Below are positions 1 to 12,200 of a stretch of DNA of 64,000 nt, piece after piece; position 1 is the stretch's first letter; every line of letters starts with the position of its first letter. A program made the translations under genes and the position numbers. The notes below the pieces were generated by a model that was not told where the DNA came from, made no database searches, and saw nothing but the letters and a program-made list of their open reading frames with translations. This DNA is from Chenopodium formosanum (taxonomy: Eukaryota > Streptophyta > Magnoliopsida > Caryophyllales > Amaranthaceae): the NCBI GenBank assembly GCA_024500155.1, contig CM044860.1, positions 7,674,501 to 7,738,500 of the forward strand, in the 5' to 3' direction.

Positions 1-1
1 C

Positions 2-1021
2 ATGGATCTTGCACAAGCGATTAGGATTGATCCCAATAACAAAGAGTTTCAACAGAAACTCAAGGAGGTGACGTCTTTATTGGGTTGGTCTCCGGATTTT
101 GTTAATGAGGCACTAGCAGTTACAAGAGAGGATGAAGTGTTTAGAGATTACGCTACTTTTGGGAAGGAAGAAGAAAAGAGAAAGTTAGGGAAAAAAGGGA
201 AAAGAAGGGAAGGAGATGGTGGTGGAGATGGTTGTGTTCGTAGGTGTATTGGTGTACAAGATGTCACCAAGAAGAAAAAGGATGTTGCTGGCAAATCTTT
301 GAATTCGAAAGAGGGTAAAGTCAACCCTATCGATCAAGATCAAAGGCCCAACATTATTGATAACAATTCTGATCTGAAGTCAACTTCAGAAACAAAAAAC
401 CCAAATCTTACAGGGTCAAGTTATCGGTTTGGTAACCGAAAACGTATTGATTCCTATTTGCATCTTACTCCAACAATGTATGGAGTGATTTCTAAGGGAC
501 GAACACTACACTACTATTGCTCCTCCAAGAAGGATTTTATTAGCATCCGAGTATTGGATACTCCAAAGAAGATGAACTGCGTTAAAACTCAAGAAGTTTT
601 AACACCAATGGAGATTAGTCACCCCCCTGTGAAAGGGCATGATAGGTGTGAAACAACTCCAAATTTGGCACAAGAAGAGTTGACCATAGGTATGGTTGAT
701 AAAGTGTCATCATGTGAAAGTTCATCGATGCCTCTTCCGGTTGCTCCAGTCTGCGCCCCATCGAAGTCTACTGCCTGCCTCAACGTATCATCTTCTCAAA
801 ATTTGATGATATTGGCTTCCTCCCGTCGTTCTAGAGCTAGAAGGAAGAGTCATTCGCCAAGAAGCTTACCTTCCTCTGTTTTTACTAACCCTTTGTTTTG
901 TAGGATGAGTGGTTCAAAAAGAAAAGCGTCCTACCCCACCGAAATCCTTTGGTTTCCGAATAGAAAGTTGTTATATGGTTCTACCCCTAATGTTTTAATG
1001 TGTAATTTAGTTAATGTTTAA
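2..1021 (+). CDS. Intronless ORF with TPR-like start, partial at window edge
   Basis: An open frame of 339 codons starts at the second base of the window, so the true start probably lies outside. The first ~20 residues (DLAQAIRIDPNNKEFQQKL) read like the last helix of a tetratricopeptide repeat followed by a basic linker. The remainder is Lys/Arg- and Ser-rich (residues ~55-100 are very basic) and matches no family I recognise. There is no intron over 1 kb, and a run of 23 A lies 21 bases after the stop, which suggests a retroposed copy or a retroelement 3' end. It could also be the intronless last exon of a normal gene. Function unknown; whether it is expressed is uncertain. Confidence 0.4.
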   Translation: MDLAQAIRIDPNNKEFQQKLKEVTSLLGWSPDFVNEALAVTREDEVFRDYATFGKEEEKRKLGKKGKRREGDGGGDGCVRRCIGVQDVTKKKKDVAGKSLNSKEGKVNPIDQDQRPNIIDNNSDLKSTSETKNPNLTGSSYRFGNRKRIDSYLHLTPTMYGVISKGRTLHYYCSSKKDFISIRVLDTPKKMNCVKTQEVLTPMEISHPPVKGHDRCETTPNLAQEELTIGMVDKVSSCESSSMPLPVAPVCAPSKSTACLNVSSSQNLMILASSRRSRARRKSHSPRSLPSSVFTNPLFCRMSGSKRKASYPTEILWFPNRKLLYGSTPNVLMCNLVNV

Positions 1022-1041
1022 TTTAGGGTTTTGCTATTGTC

Positions 1042-1064
1042 AAAAAAAAAAAAAAAAAAAAAAG
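1042..1064 (+). repeat. A23 tract after the first ORF
   Basis: An uninterrupted run of 23 A begins 21 bases after the stop codon of the upstream ORF. Its position suggests the poly(A) tail of a retroposed transcript, though a slipped simple repeat is possible. A target-site duplication cannot be tested because the 5' end is outside the window. Confidence 0.6.
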
Positions 1065-1548
1065 TATGAAGATTGCCAATGCAACAATGTGTTATATAGC
1101 TGAAAAGATAAGTTCATATTCAAAGTTTTATAGGGGCCAAATGCAGAATATGAAGATTGCCGAGCTCGGTCACGGGGGCCGGGCCTCCTCCTGTCCTCCA
1201 GCCCCCCTGTGGCTCCCGCCCTTGTATGTGAGTGAAATTGTTATTCTACATTAAATGATTTTAAATTGACAGGTAGTGTTAGAATCGAATGTATATCCCA
1301 CATTGAAGAAAATAAAAAGTTTCATTTACTTTGTCAAGTTAAGGAAATACACCTCTCATTGCATTATAATTTAAGGTTAAACCTCCTTAAACTTATAAAA
1401 TGGACTCTCATAAGTGGGGGTGGGCCGTGTCACATAAGTATTATAGTCGTGAGGAGTTCAACTACACTATATTTTTGAATATTCAAAAACGCTGAAGATT
1501 CAACATTAAAAATAAAGATGATGGATGGTTATGCATTACTAACTAACA

Positions 1549-1578
1549 ACTAGCCTTTTGGCCCGTTTAATGCACGAG
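1549..1578 (-). mobile_element. Degenerate Helitron-like 3' terminus
   Basis: Read on the minus strand, an imperfect GC-rich palindrome (CTCGTGCATTAAACGGGC) is followed by a short spacer and CTAG|T, the layout of a Helitron 3' end. The stem is partly decayed and the matching 5' TC end was not found. The surrounding 1,255-2,075 interval shows nothing else that I can name. Confidence 0.35.
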
Positions 1579-2075
1579 TTATAACTTAGGTTATTTTTAT
1601 ATGTATGTATGCTTTTCAATAGTTAAAACTACGAAGTTATTGTTTCATTACTTGAGGTGAATGAAGCGGTGAAAACTTATAAGAAAAAAAGAGTGAAGGT
1701 GGAATTGTGGAAGAAGATAGAGGAATTTAGTTAGCTATATATAGATGAATATTGTGGGATATGAAATGACATATTAGTTTAAGTTATACTCTGTATTTTA
1801 AGTTTAAGAGATAGAAAAAATATTTTCATTATACTTCATATGTTAATGTAATGTGTACTAATTAATTCAATTTTATTTTATCATGGTGGAAATGAAACAC
1901 TTCATTTTCTTACTTATATGTGCAAGTTACGGAATGCATAAAGAGTTTAACATTATGTAATACATTTATTTTAATATTAAAAAGGTAGGGGAAGTGACAT
2001 GTGGCATATGAGTGAGTTGTGAGGACATATGGCATATGATTAAGTTGTAAGGACTGAAAATAGGATAGTATACAA

Positions 2076-2859
2076 GGGTGCACAATTTGCATGGTGCACT
2101 CGATAAATAAAAAAAGGCGGAAATAATATAATTTGATTGAACAAAGAACATATCATGTTTGACAAAGAACATACTTATGTTTGACAAAAAACATACCTAT
2201 ATATGTTTGATAATATGTTCTTTTATTTTTATGTTTTTTAACATATATTGATTAAACATGTTTTTTGAGTTTCAATAATACAAAGTATGTTCTTTGAATT
2301 TGGCTCATATGTTCTTTGAATTTGGCTCGTATGTTCCTCGAGGTAATGAGTGACGCACATATTGTATTTTTTTTTTATATTTATTATCATATATATTTAA
2401 AAAAAATTTATCATCGTATGTTCTTTGAGTTTGATCAGTGTGTTCTTTAGGTATGAACTATATGTTCTTTACATTATAACTTATGTTCTTTTAACATACG
2501 TGATTTTGAATTTTAAATTGAAATTAAATCTTGAAATATTTTTAGTTGAGAATAATTTTTGAGAGTGAAAACTATAATTATTATGGAAAGTTGAATTTTT
2601 AGAGAGTGAAAAAACTATTTTTGGGAAAATGATATCTTTGGTAAAAAAAAATTTCTATTAATGTGTAATTTTTCATGAAATTTTAATAAAATTTTTATTA
2701 CGTTCTTTTTGTAATGTCTTAATGTTTTTTGGTAATGCATGTTCTTTGTCAAACACAAACACGTTCTTTGTCAAACACTTATATGTTATTTTTCAAACAC
2801 CTATATGTTCTTTCCGCCTTTTTTTTTATAACTAGGTGCACCATGTGCATGGTGTACCC
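2076..2859. mobile_element. Inverted-repeat element rich in ATGTTCTTTG motifs
   Basis: Both ends carry an imperfect ~55-bp inverted repeat containing GGTGCAC, CATGGTGCAC and AAAGGCGG. The interior holds many copies of ATGTTCTTTG/GTTCTTTGTCAAACAC, in one orientation on the left and mostly inverted on the right. This is the architecture of a non-autonomous DNA transposon (MITE-like). No clean target-site duplication was found, so the superfamily is not assigned. It carries no coding region. Confidence 0.55.
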
Positions 2860-2937
2860 TGGTGCACAGATCAAGCATTATGTAAGGACATGTGCCATAT
2901 GAATGATTGTGGTTTGTATTTTTAAATACTAAGTATA

Positions 2938-2978
2938 GATATAGATAGATATAAAAATATAGATATAGATATAGATTA
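2938..2978. repeat. TATAGA-type microsatellite
   Basis: Imperfect tandem TATAGA/GATATA units. The flanking DNA (2,860-3,590) is AT-rich with no gene or recognisable element. Confidence 0.6.
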
Positions 2979-3589
2979 TCAATAGAGGAAGTTCTGATGT
3001 TTAATTGAAAATAAGTATTAAAATATCAACATTTCATATATTGACCTAATTGATTCACCATTAAAAGTAATGATGATTGGTGTTACGCTTTACTAACTAG
3101 TAACTACTACAATTATTGACAAATGGAGGAAGTTCTTATTTAATTGAAAAATAAAAATTACACATTGACAATCGAAAAATGAGAAAATTGCTTTTTGACA
3201 AAAACAAAGGAAGTAATTTCCCAATATCTTATGTAAAACCATTACTTAGGCTTTGTTTGGTTTGGTTACTTTGTCAATTATTTATCTGATAATTAAGTTT
3301 GTTGTGTCTTATTATATTTTAATAATCTCAAATTATTTGAACTGATTTTTTCTTATTTAAATATTGTTCTATTAAATAAGACTAAATAAGAAAGTTGAAG
3401 CAAACTAAATTATAGCCGAATATATGTAAAGGATTTTGCTAATGGACGCTTTCGGGACGTTAGATAAACACTTAAAATTTTTCTAAAATAGTGTTAATTT
3501 GGGGATGCATGACAAAACCACAAGTCGATTGGTGTAATTAATGTTTTACAACTTTTTGTATGTGGCCTGTTGTACCGTGCAGTAGGGAT

Positions 3590-4150
3590 TATTCAGTCAG
3601 GGGTTATTCGAGTTGTCAAGGTTACTTGAGTTTCTCGGTTATGGGGTATTCGAGTTGCTAGGGTTACTCAAATTACTTGGTCAGAGGTTACTTGAGTTAC
3701 TCCTGACCAAGTAGCCCTTCAAATAACCCCTAATCAAGTACCTCGGCCTCGAGTAATCCATGACCGAACCCCTCTAATAACCTCTGATCAAGTAACCCCT
3801 TAAGTATGTAACCCTTGACTGAACCCTCAACTAACCCCTGAGGCCCTGACCGAGTAACCCTTAATCGAACTCTTTAAGTAACCTGACCGAATCATTCGAG
3901 TAATCCTTGATCGAACTCCTTAAATAACCCTTAACCGAGTGATTCGAGTAACCCATGACCGAGTAACTCGAGTAACCCCTAATTGAGTAACTCGAGTAAC
4001 CCTTGACCGAGTAACCCCTGACCGAGTAACCCCTGAAGTAACCCTTGACCGAGTGAATCCCTCGAGTAATCCATGTCTCAACCCCTCAAGTAAGCCCTGA
4101 CTTAGTAACTCGAGTAATCCTTGACTCGATAACTCGGGCAACCCTTGCCA
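3590..4150. repeat. Degenerate minisatellite of CGAGTAACCC-type units
   Basis: About 560 bp consist of irregular variants of GACCGAGTAACCC and CTCGAGTAACCC separated by 5-15 bases. In the first ~120 bp the same motif appears in the opposite orientation (GGTTACTTGAGT), giving an internal inversion. The minus-strand reading frame through it is repetitive (Gly-Val-Thr-Arg-Ser) and I do not regard it as a gene. Confidence 0.75.
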
Positions 4151-4236
4151 CACGATGTGTCCTCCTGCACCAAAAAAAATTATTGTTAATGTTTATTTTA
4201 ATTTAATATTTCTACTTTTAGTTATCTTATCAATTA

Positions 4237-4898
4237 CTCCCTCCGTCCCTTATTGATAGTCCTTTATGGCTAATTTTAGTCCCAAAATATTCACCCCATT
4301 GCATTTTTCAACAACCATTAATATTAATTTTTTTTACCAAAATTCTCTTCAATTTGCAATAATATTTGTGCAATTTTAACTTTCACATGTAAATTTTGTT
4401 TTTCCATGTACTTTTATTACTTTATCTCTCTACTTCTTTGCATACCCAATGTAAATTTACCTTTCCAATGTACTTTATTACTTCTTACTCCCTCCGTCCC
4501 CGAAAGAAAGACCCTTTTGGACTGATTTCACGGGTATTAAGAAATTTAAATAAAAAGAAGTAAAAGTATATTGGAAAGATAAATTTACATGAGGTTTGTA
4601 AAAAAGTAGAGATAGAAAGTAATAAAAGTGCATGAAAAAACAAAATTTTATATGGGGAAACTAATTTTGCACAAATATTGTTGTAAATTGGAGGGGTTTT
4701 TTTTTTTTTTTTTAATGTAAATGGGTCTATCATTTTGGGACTAAAATTAGACCCAAAAAAGTCGAACTTTTGGAGACGGAAGGAGTATTTAGGTTTATTA
4801 ATTTCCATAAAAATTGTTCATAAGAGACTATCATTAAGGGACTTTTCCATATGTAAATAGTGCATCAAAAAGTCATAGTGTTGTTTCCGGAGAAGTAT
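4237..4898. mobile_element. Stowaway-like MITE interrupted by a second one
   Basis: The left end has TA followed by CTCCCTCCGTCCC and then TTATTGATAGTCC. The inverted counterpart GACTATCATTAAGGGAC lies at about 4,829-4,845, beyond the inner MITE at 4,488-4,785. The expected terminal GGAG..TA may have been displaced to about 4,890-4,898 by a short insertion. The boundary on the right is approximate. Confidence 0.45.
4488..4785. mobile_element. Stowaway MITE, 298 bp, TA duplication
   Basis: The left terminus CTCCCTCCGTCCCCGAAAG and the right terminus (inverted: CTCCTTCCGTCTCCAAAAG) form a classic Stowaway inverted repeat. Both sides are flanked by TA (4,486-4,487 and 4,786-4,787), the target site of Tc1/mariner-derived MITEs. 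It sits inside another Stowaway-like sequence. An internal T run (about 4,698-4,714) has near-duplicate flanks. Confidence 0.8.
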
Positions 4899-5307
4899 TT
4901 ACTACATAGTAATTACCATAAATGAATACCTACGTACAAGACTATCAATTTGTGATGCAAAAGTAGTTATAGGCATTTATATGACTTAATTTACTACTAG
5001 TAATTAATTACAGTATGATACTAGTGTGTGCTCATGATTATGTACGGACATTTTGAGGAAATTATGTACGGACATTTTTTGAGGAAATTATGATACTAGT
5101 GTGTTAAAAAAAAAATTAGTAGAATAAAATTAAAAAAGAACATATTTATTAATAAATACTCATAAAAACCAGTAATATATTAAAAATAAAACATAAAATT
5201 TTATGAACATTAATTACACTAATCGACACACAATTTTAACCTGCATTCTCAATTTTTACCATTTTATAACGTCTAAGGAGTTAGCAAGATCCATTTTAAT
5301 TTATAAC

Positions 5308-5334
5308 ACTAGAACGTACCCGTGAATGCACGGG
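5308..5334 (-). mobile_element. Helitron 3' terminus (hairpin plus CTAG)
   Basis: On the minus strand a perfect 6-bp stem (CCCGTG/CACGGG, loop CATT) is followed after six bases by CTAG and then T, as at a Helitron 3' end. The 5' TC end, expected at a higher coordinate, was not located. The rest of 4,900-6,215 is AT-rich, with two short near-repeats of TGTACGGACATTTT near 5,040-5,080 and no gene. Confidence 0.55.
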
Positions 5335-6215
5335 ACAGATTATTCCTGTAAGAAAACAAGATTTAAAGTGAAAGGTTAGTAGTTATTTGGCCCTTCTTGG
5401 TTTGGAGAAAATGGGAGGAAAAGAAAAAAGGAAAAGAAAAATATGGTTTCCTATGTCTCTTGAAATAAATTCCAAAAAAAAAAATAAAAACGGAAAAATA
5501 GATGGATGGGAAGTTTTTATTTTGGTAAAAAAAAATGAAATGCATAGAATTTGATTATTTGGGATTTGGAGGATTGTTGTGAAGTGTTGTAAAATTGACT
5601 ATGCAATTGTATAAAAGATGTGATCATTAATACCCGTATTTGACCCAAGTTAGTTGCAGTTGCTACAATGCTACAATTAGTAATATATACTGGAGACAAA
5701 ATTGTTGCTTCGAAGTTTCGAACTTTTAAAGTTTTATTTAATTACTCATTAAATTATAAACAATGGAATACTAACTGTTCGATATCATTTTGGTTGACTT
5801 ACAAATTCACCAAAATAAAGTTCCTACTTCCTAATAATGGTATAGGAGAAGAGTAGTAACAATTTCTTGTTCTTGAAAAAATTAGAAAAATTCTACTCTT
5901 TCCCTAAAAAAAATTTAGCAAATCTCACAAATGTATAAAAAGTAAAAGAAAAAAAACACCCACATTCTTTAATATATTTGTAATTTCTGAAGAAGATGCT
6001 ACAAACATTTTTGCAACAAGAATGACTAATTTCACTGCAAGGATTCAACATATACATACACCTGTGATTTGTGAAATTTCCGCTCCTATTCTCCCTATGT
6101 GTTAAAATAGCTTTTCTGCCTAAGAATTGTACAAACTTTTCGAGGAGGTTTGGTCCTCCTTTGAACAGAAAAATGGCCGTCGAATAGGGACCATAAGTCA
6201 GTCGAGGTTGGCAAA

Positions 6216-9200
6216 TCAAGCGCTGTTCTTGGCTTTCCTTAATACTTCTTTTAGGACATGTGCTATTCGATCTGCCATATGGTGCTCAAGAAACCTCTCT
6301 TTCACCCTTACATAGCCTTTCCATCCCATGGTCAGCCTCCTCTCAACATGTGTTGCTAATTTCACAATGTTCCTCGCCAGAGGGGTGACACCTTCTTTCC
6401 CAGCAGGATGCAACAAACCCGTTGTCTCATTCACAACTATTTCCATAGTGCCTCCAGCAGCTGTTCCCTGGTGAACATTTGATTTGATGTCAACCAAACA
6501 GATTTAAATCCAAGATGCTAGCAATATACATAGTATTAAATTGCTAATAAAATAAGTATAAACACTTTAAACATTTTACAAAAATTGATTCAATCTGGAA
6601 GGCAATTTTAAGATGGTACAATAGTAAGTATTAGCATTGCACATAAATTTGCAACAAGAGAAGTCCAAGTCAGATATCAACAGAGCATAGTTATGGAGTG
6701 CTTGATATTTTACCATTACGCAAATACTGATAACTTTGAGCCATAGATGCAAAGTGGGAGTCCACAAAAATCTTGTACACTTAAAGACAGAGGACCCCTT
6801 ACAGAGTAGCTATTTGCTACAACTCTACAAGATCATGAAGGTAGCAAAGAGCAATTAACAGGAAATTGCAAATTCTTGAACTATAGCAGTTCAGGTCAAT
6901 CCGTTAGCAATATGACTGACAAAGAAATACAAAATGTAGCTGCAGTCTTAGTTTGCTAGGCAATGATGATGTCATGTTGACAGACACATTTTGACAGTTA
7001 CACGATTACACCAATTCATGTTATCTAAATCCATCACCACACCATCCTGTACCCCTAGAACTTAAATTGAGGATCATCTTCAGGTATAATATGGCATGAT
7101 AAATAGAAGTTTACAGCAAGTATCAATACCATATGATACTAGTGGTACCATTCTATACATTCATTCTACCCAAAATTTCACATTACTTACAAAAAATAGA
7201 CAGCTGAAGAGAATAAGCTTACCAGGACAGGAAGCTGGAAGGCCATAGCCTCAATGGTTATCCTCCCAAAACATTCTCCACGAGCCTATACACAATCATA
7301 AAACTTTTATGTTAAGCTCAACCCAAGTTTCAAGTGCACGTTAAACAAGTTACAGTGAGACTAAGAGCACAGCAATGGTAAATAAAGCAATAGTACCCAG
7401 CAATGGTAAATTTGGCAAAAACCTAAACCATAATTCCACCAACCATAAGGCAAGGGTTAGACTAGTGTTACAACTGCTGTGTTATGAAGATAATGTATGC
7501 AATAGCAATGATTCAATATCACAATCAGAAAGTCTAATCAAATAGACACATGAAGATCTAAGTATTTATGACTCAAAACAAACAAAACTTCTGTTCTTTT
7601 TTGGAACAATGTTTTAGTTAAAAGGTCCTTGACTTGAGATACACTAATAAAAACTCTTTCACATTACTTGCAGAACAAAATTAAGCAAAAGCCCCCTTCT
7701 CCAATACAAGATAGAAGATGGATATGCCAGCTGCAAGTACCTGTGAGTTTTGGACAAGAACATCAATTGCGGCAAGATACGGAGCTACAGTCAGGGTCTT
7801 ATTAATGAAGTGAACACGATTCTGAATCTTTTTCTCTGCAACAAAGCTACGGAGCTCTGTTTCAAATTTAGTTTGCGCACTTATATCACTTCCTACTACT
7901 ACTGCGTGCACAGGAGGCACCTGCAACTTCTTTTCTTTAATAATCTGCAGGCTTTCCTGGAAAGCACGCAGAAATAGATCCTGACCTTTTCCACGAGATA
8001 CACCTGCAGGCACAGAATGGTCACTGAATTTAAACCACTTTACCTTAAATAAAGTCTCGTTGAACAAAAAGAAGCATACACTCATTTCCTAAATCAAGAC
8101 AACACCTAAGCACTCTAAAAGAGCTCCTTGCCACAATTTTTACATTTACTTAATGTCTCAACAGTTATTATTATAAAGCTAGTTCATATAGATGATGGAA
8201 GAACATGAAATTAAGGGAAAACTAGTCTAAAAATATGATTCAGTTTCAAGGAATGTGATTGGGCTTAGATATTTTTTTTCATTTATTTCTCGGAGAGACA
8301 ATTATGGACCACCAGTCCACCACATCAAGAAACATCTTTTTCACTTATAATGCCCCCTCGCACCCAAAACACACACACACACACACAAGCTTCAAAAGCG
8401 GAAACATACTATTTATGATAGCAAAGAGCAAATCCTCATTCTGTACGCCAAGGGTTGCTCGGACATGCTCACGTAAAACTCTCTTGGCCACACTATTCTC
8501 AGCAACTTCCATAAGGTCCTTGCTGTTTCCAAGGTGCACAACAAATGTGTCTGGCATCTTTATACTGTAGAGTTAACATATATTTCACAGTTAGGTGCAG
8601 CTAAAAGCAGATCAAACTCGAACAAATCAAATCAAGAAGTACAATAGAGCAAAGAATTTTGTTGCGAAACTATTTTCCAATGTGTTCAAGCAACCCTACA
8701 TAAACCGCAGTTTCCACTAAATATGTCAGGATTCAAAGGATCGTCAACAAAAAATCAACCACATTCAGGTCACGATGATCAAGGTTTTGCCAAGAAAATG
8801 CCACTGCTTTACTAAGAAAACACCAACCAACATAAAGAGGCAAAAGAACGTGAAGAGAAGAATCTAGTCAAACACAATTCTTCCCATTTTTCTTTATATT
8901 TGAACTGATTTCTTCATGAGAATAGATTAAGAGCAAAAACAATGCAAGGGGCCAGAATTGCACATATCACCTACAAAATAGTGTAATGAATTTATTTTTT
9001 TTACTACAGTAAAAAAAGTTCCTATGGAAGACAGGGTTGAGTTAATAAGCGAAAAAAGATCAATACCCCAAACGTTCTTTAGTTCTGTTTTTCCAATATT
9101 CTGCCGTGGTGTGAGAATCAATCATAGCAGCTGCCACAAATGGTAGGTGCTTCACATACTCCAAAGTGAAATAATGTCCTCGCATTTCATGAATCCACCA

Positions 9201-12200
9201 CAATATCTTTGGAAGAACACGAGAAACATTATCCTTTAGCACAGCGTCCAGCCATTTCCCAGCAACAGCAGTATTTAATACAACTAGATCAGCTTTCAGA
9301 GCAATATCAATAGTCTTTTGGCCCTTCGCATGGAGAATCTGGATAATAGAAATTAATTAGTGAAAAGAAAGAATAATAGGTACAGATAGAAGCACTCCAT
9401 TAAGCAGGTCATGGATAAGTCAGATCACCAGTGAAGTAAATATCTGAGGGCGGGTCAGGGAGGAAAAGGAGAGAGCTAAGGATGTCTCACCTGTACTCCC
9501 CTGTCCAGCATTTTACTTTCCAAACTGTATACAACCTCATCTGGTTCAGCTGGTTTTTGATAAGTAATCCACACGACTTCAGCACCAACACCTCTCAACA
9601 GAAATGCCAACTCCATCAGCAACAGTGGTCCACCTAAACACAAATGAGTCAGATAGAAAGTTTTAGACTGAAATCAACAGTGAAATTAAAACATGTATGG
9701 GGACTAGAGGAGGGGCAGGTTAGAGATTCAGATAGCATTATTTGTTCCATATACCAAAGGAACATAAAAATAACTCATTCCAGTGACTTCAATAGCTTGC
9801 AGGCAAACTATAGCGCTGGTAAGTCAAGGCAACCTTTACAGTCTATATTAAATGCTATGGTAATTTGATACAATGGCCGAGTCAGACATGTAGATAAGTA
9901 CCTTTGTCCAGTATCAATACTAGAGTGTAGGTAATAAAATTTTAAATGAAGCCAGGAAAACTCTAAACATTGTTATAAAACATGAGAATCAGGCAATTAG
10001 TCATTCTATATTATTCATAATCGAGATGTTACAAAGTTGATTATATTCCCAAGGTACTTGATGGAAAGCTAGATGGCATAGATGTACTAGCATGCACCTG
10101 TTTGAGCTTAGCTGCTGGAAAATTCAAGATCTGATTTCTATTAAGACTTCCAGCAATGTCAGAGATAGGTCTTTCAAAATGAATAAAACCTATGTCAGGA
10201 GAAATCTACATTGGATTTAGTTTCAAAGAAAGTGGAAGCCATCAGACAACTCAAGTATGTCCAAGCAAATTTTCATGCTCCAATCACCAGTGTGAACTCA
10301 CGCTTAGATATTGATCTCTAATGTATGACTTATGGACTCTCAAACTGCAAAATAATAAATTGTATTGGGTCAAGAATTATATAAATCAAGGTGTATAGTG
10401 GAAACCATTAGGCGATCCTTGGGGATATTTTATCAATTTTCCCATTACTTAATAGAAATATATCATATACCCTATAAGCTGAACTTCTGCTCATGTCAAG
10501 AAATGTCATCAATAATCTTTTGAGAATCATTAAAGCTTGAAGGAAAAGAAGAAAAGACTATAGTCTGTATATGTCATGAGTGACATGCCCATTAGACAAA
10601 GCTATAAAGATTTCTCTCCTCTTCGCATGAACGATTTTCAAATGAACCCGAAGGTCATCTCCATTTATGTAAATCAATGGATGGAAAATATGATTTGCAT
10701 TTTTGTAATCCTTAAAGACATGTAATAGTAATGACTAAGCTTACAGCATGTGGCCTTGACAGGACATCATACCAAGGTTGTACAAAAAAGACTTCATGAT
10801 GATTTAGTTTTAGTGTTTCAAAAGTTATGTCTGATTTGCCTAACTCTTTTGGGTTGCTTCCCTTCCTGTCAAATATTGGGGCCTCATGGTCAATAGCTAA
10901 CACGCAGATACGCCTCTCCCATGCCTGTTTTAGTTCATTTTTCAGTGGCTGCGTCACTATATGGGAAGTCTTGCTCTAATTAGCTCGACCAAGGAGCATG
11001 GGAAGTGCAAAACAAGGAAATTCCTTGTAAAAGCCCAAGTGCAATAAGGTGGGCGGACCAGTCTGGGTGTAAGAAAATGCTATTGAAAGATGCTTATAGT
11101 ATGAGAAACTGTCTGAGAAGAGTATTTCTTTTAGGCCAAAGGTAATTGGTCATCAAAATGCTGTTACGGAAATAATATCATCATTCCCTTTTATTAAACC
11201 AAAAAATTCAAACCATAAGCCCACAACTCCATTGCCACCCTTTTTCTTCTCTCTCATCCTAAAGCCCCCTTTCCCTCCACTGTTGTTTTCCACACTGTAA
11301 TGGTAATATTAACTAAACCAATTCCATCTTATTACTCTTCACTCTTTATGAACCGCTTTAATAATCCTAGTTAAGAAGATAAAGGATCTGACAAGAGCAC
11401 ACTAACAATCTGTTAAACTGGAAACAAATCCCTAAATTTTAAATACTTAATAGAGGATAACAAAGAAAAGAAGGACAACACTTTAATCCATCAATTGAAA
11501 TTCGGATGTGGAATCAAAGGGTTCAACAGATTCAACTGTAGCTGAACTGAATACAGAGCCACAATATGCAATAATCGACCAAATCTTTTTGACAAGCCAT
11601 ATTAACACATAAAAATACTGAAGGCGCAACAAGGCGTGTACCTCATTGAAGTGAGACACTTTGGGGGCGTTTGGTGTGAATAATGGAAATGGAGTGGAAA
11701 GGAAACAAATAAGAGGGTGGAAAGGAAACATTAAACACTCACATTTTCAATTGTTTGGTTTAATCATGGAAAGGAATCACTTAAACCTATCTCTCTTGTT
11801 TGAGGAGAGTAAGGGTAATTGTTACCTCAAGTTTTAGAGAAGTAATAAATGGGTGGTAAGTTGGAAACCATGACCCAAGCCAGCCAACCAAACACTTGGT
11901 AACGGTAATTGTTTAATTGAATCCGTTTCTAACCCAAAAAAAAAACTAAACCCAAACATGTTCTTCATTTCCAATCGTAAAATCGTAAATCAATTCATTT
12001 ATAAAAAGTCATACAACATGTACAAAAGAAATCGAATTTAGCAGAGCTACATTAGGCCATAATCAGCGAAATGTTTTATACTTGTACAACAGTTTTTAAA
12101 TCCTCATAACTAAAAGAAGCATTTTATTTTTCTTTCCTTTTCCTTGGCAATTATATCTATCCAATATTTTATACATTAAAGACTAATGAATCTTATACCC

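Noticed and set aside
3920..4153. Minus-strand ORF rich in Gly-Val-Thr-Arg-Ser
   Set aside because: Translation of the CGAGTAACCC minisatellite, with no start context or conserved domain.
6216..6315. Plus-strand ORFs overlapping GT4, HflX, peroxidase and BELL exons
   Set aside because: Shadows of the minus-strand exons; the minus-strand frames match known families and splice in phase.
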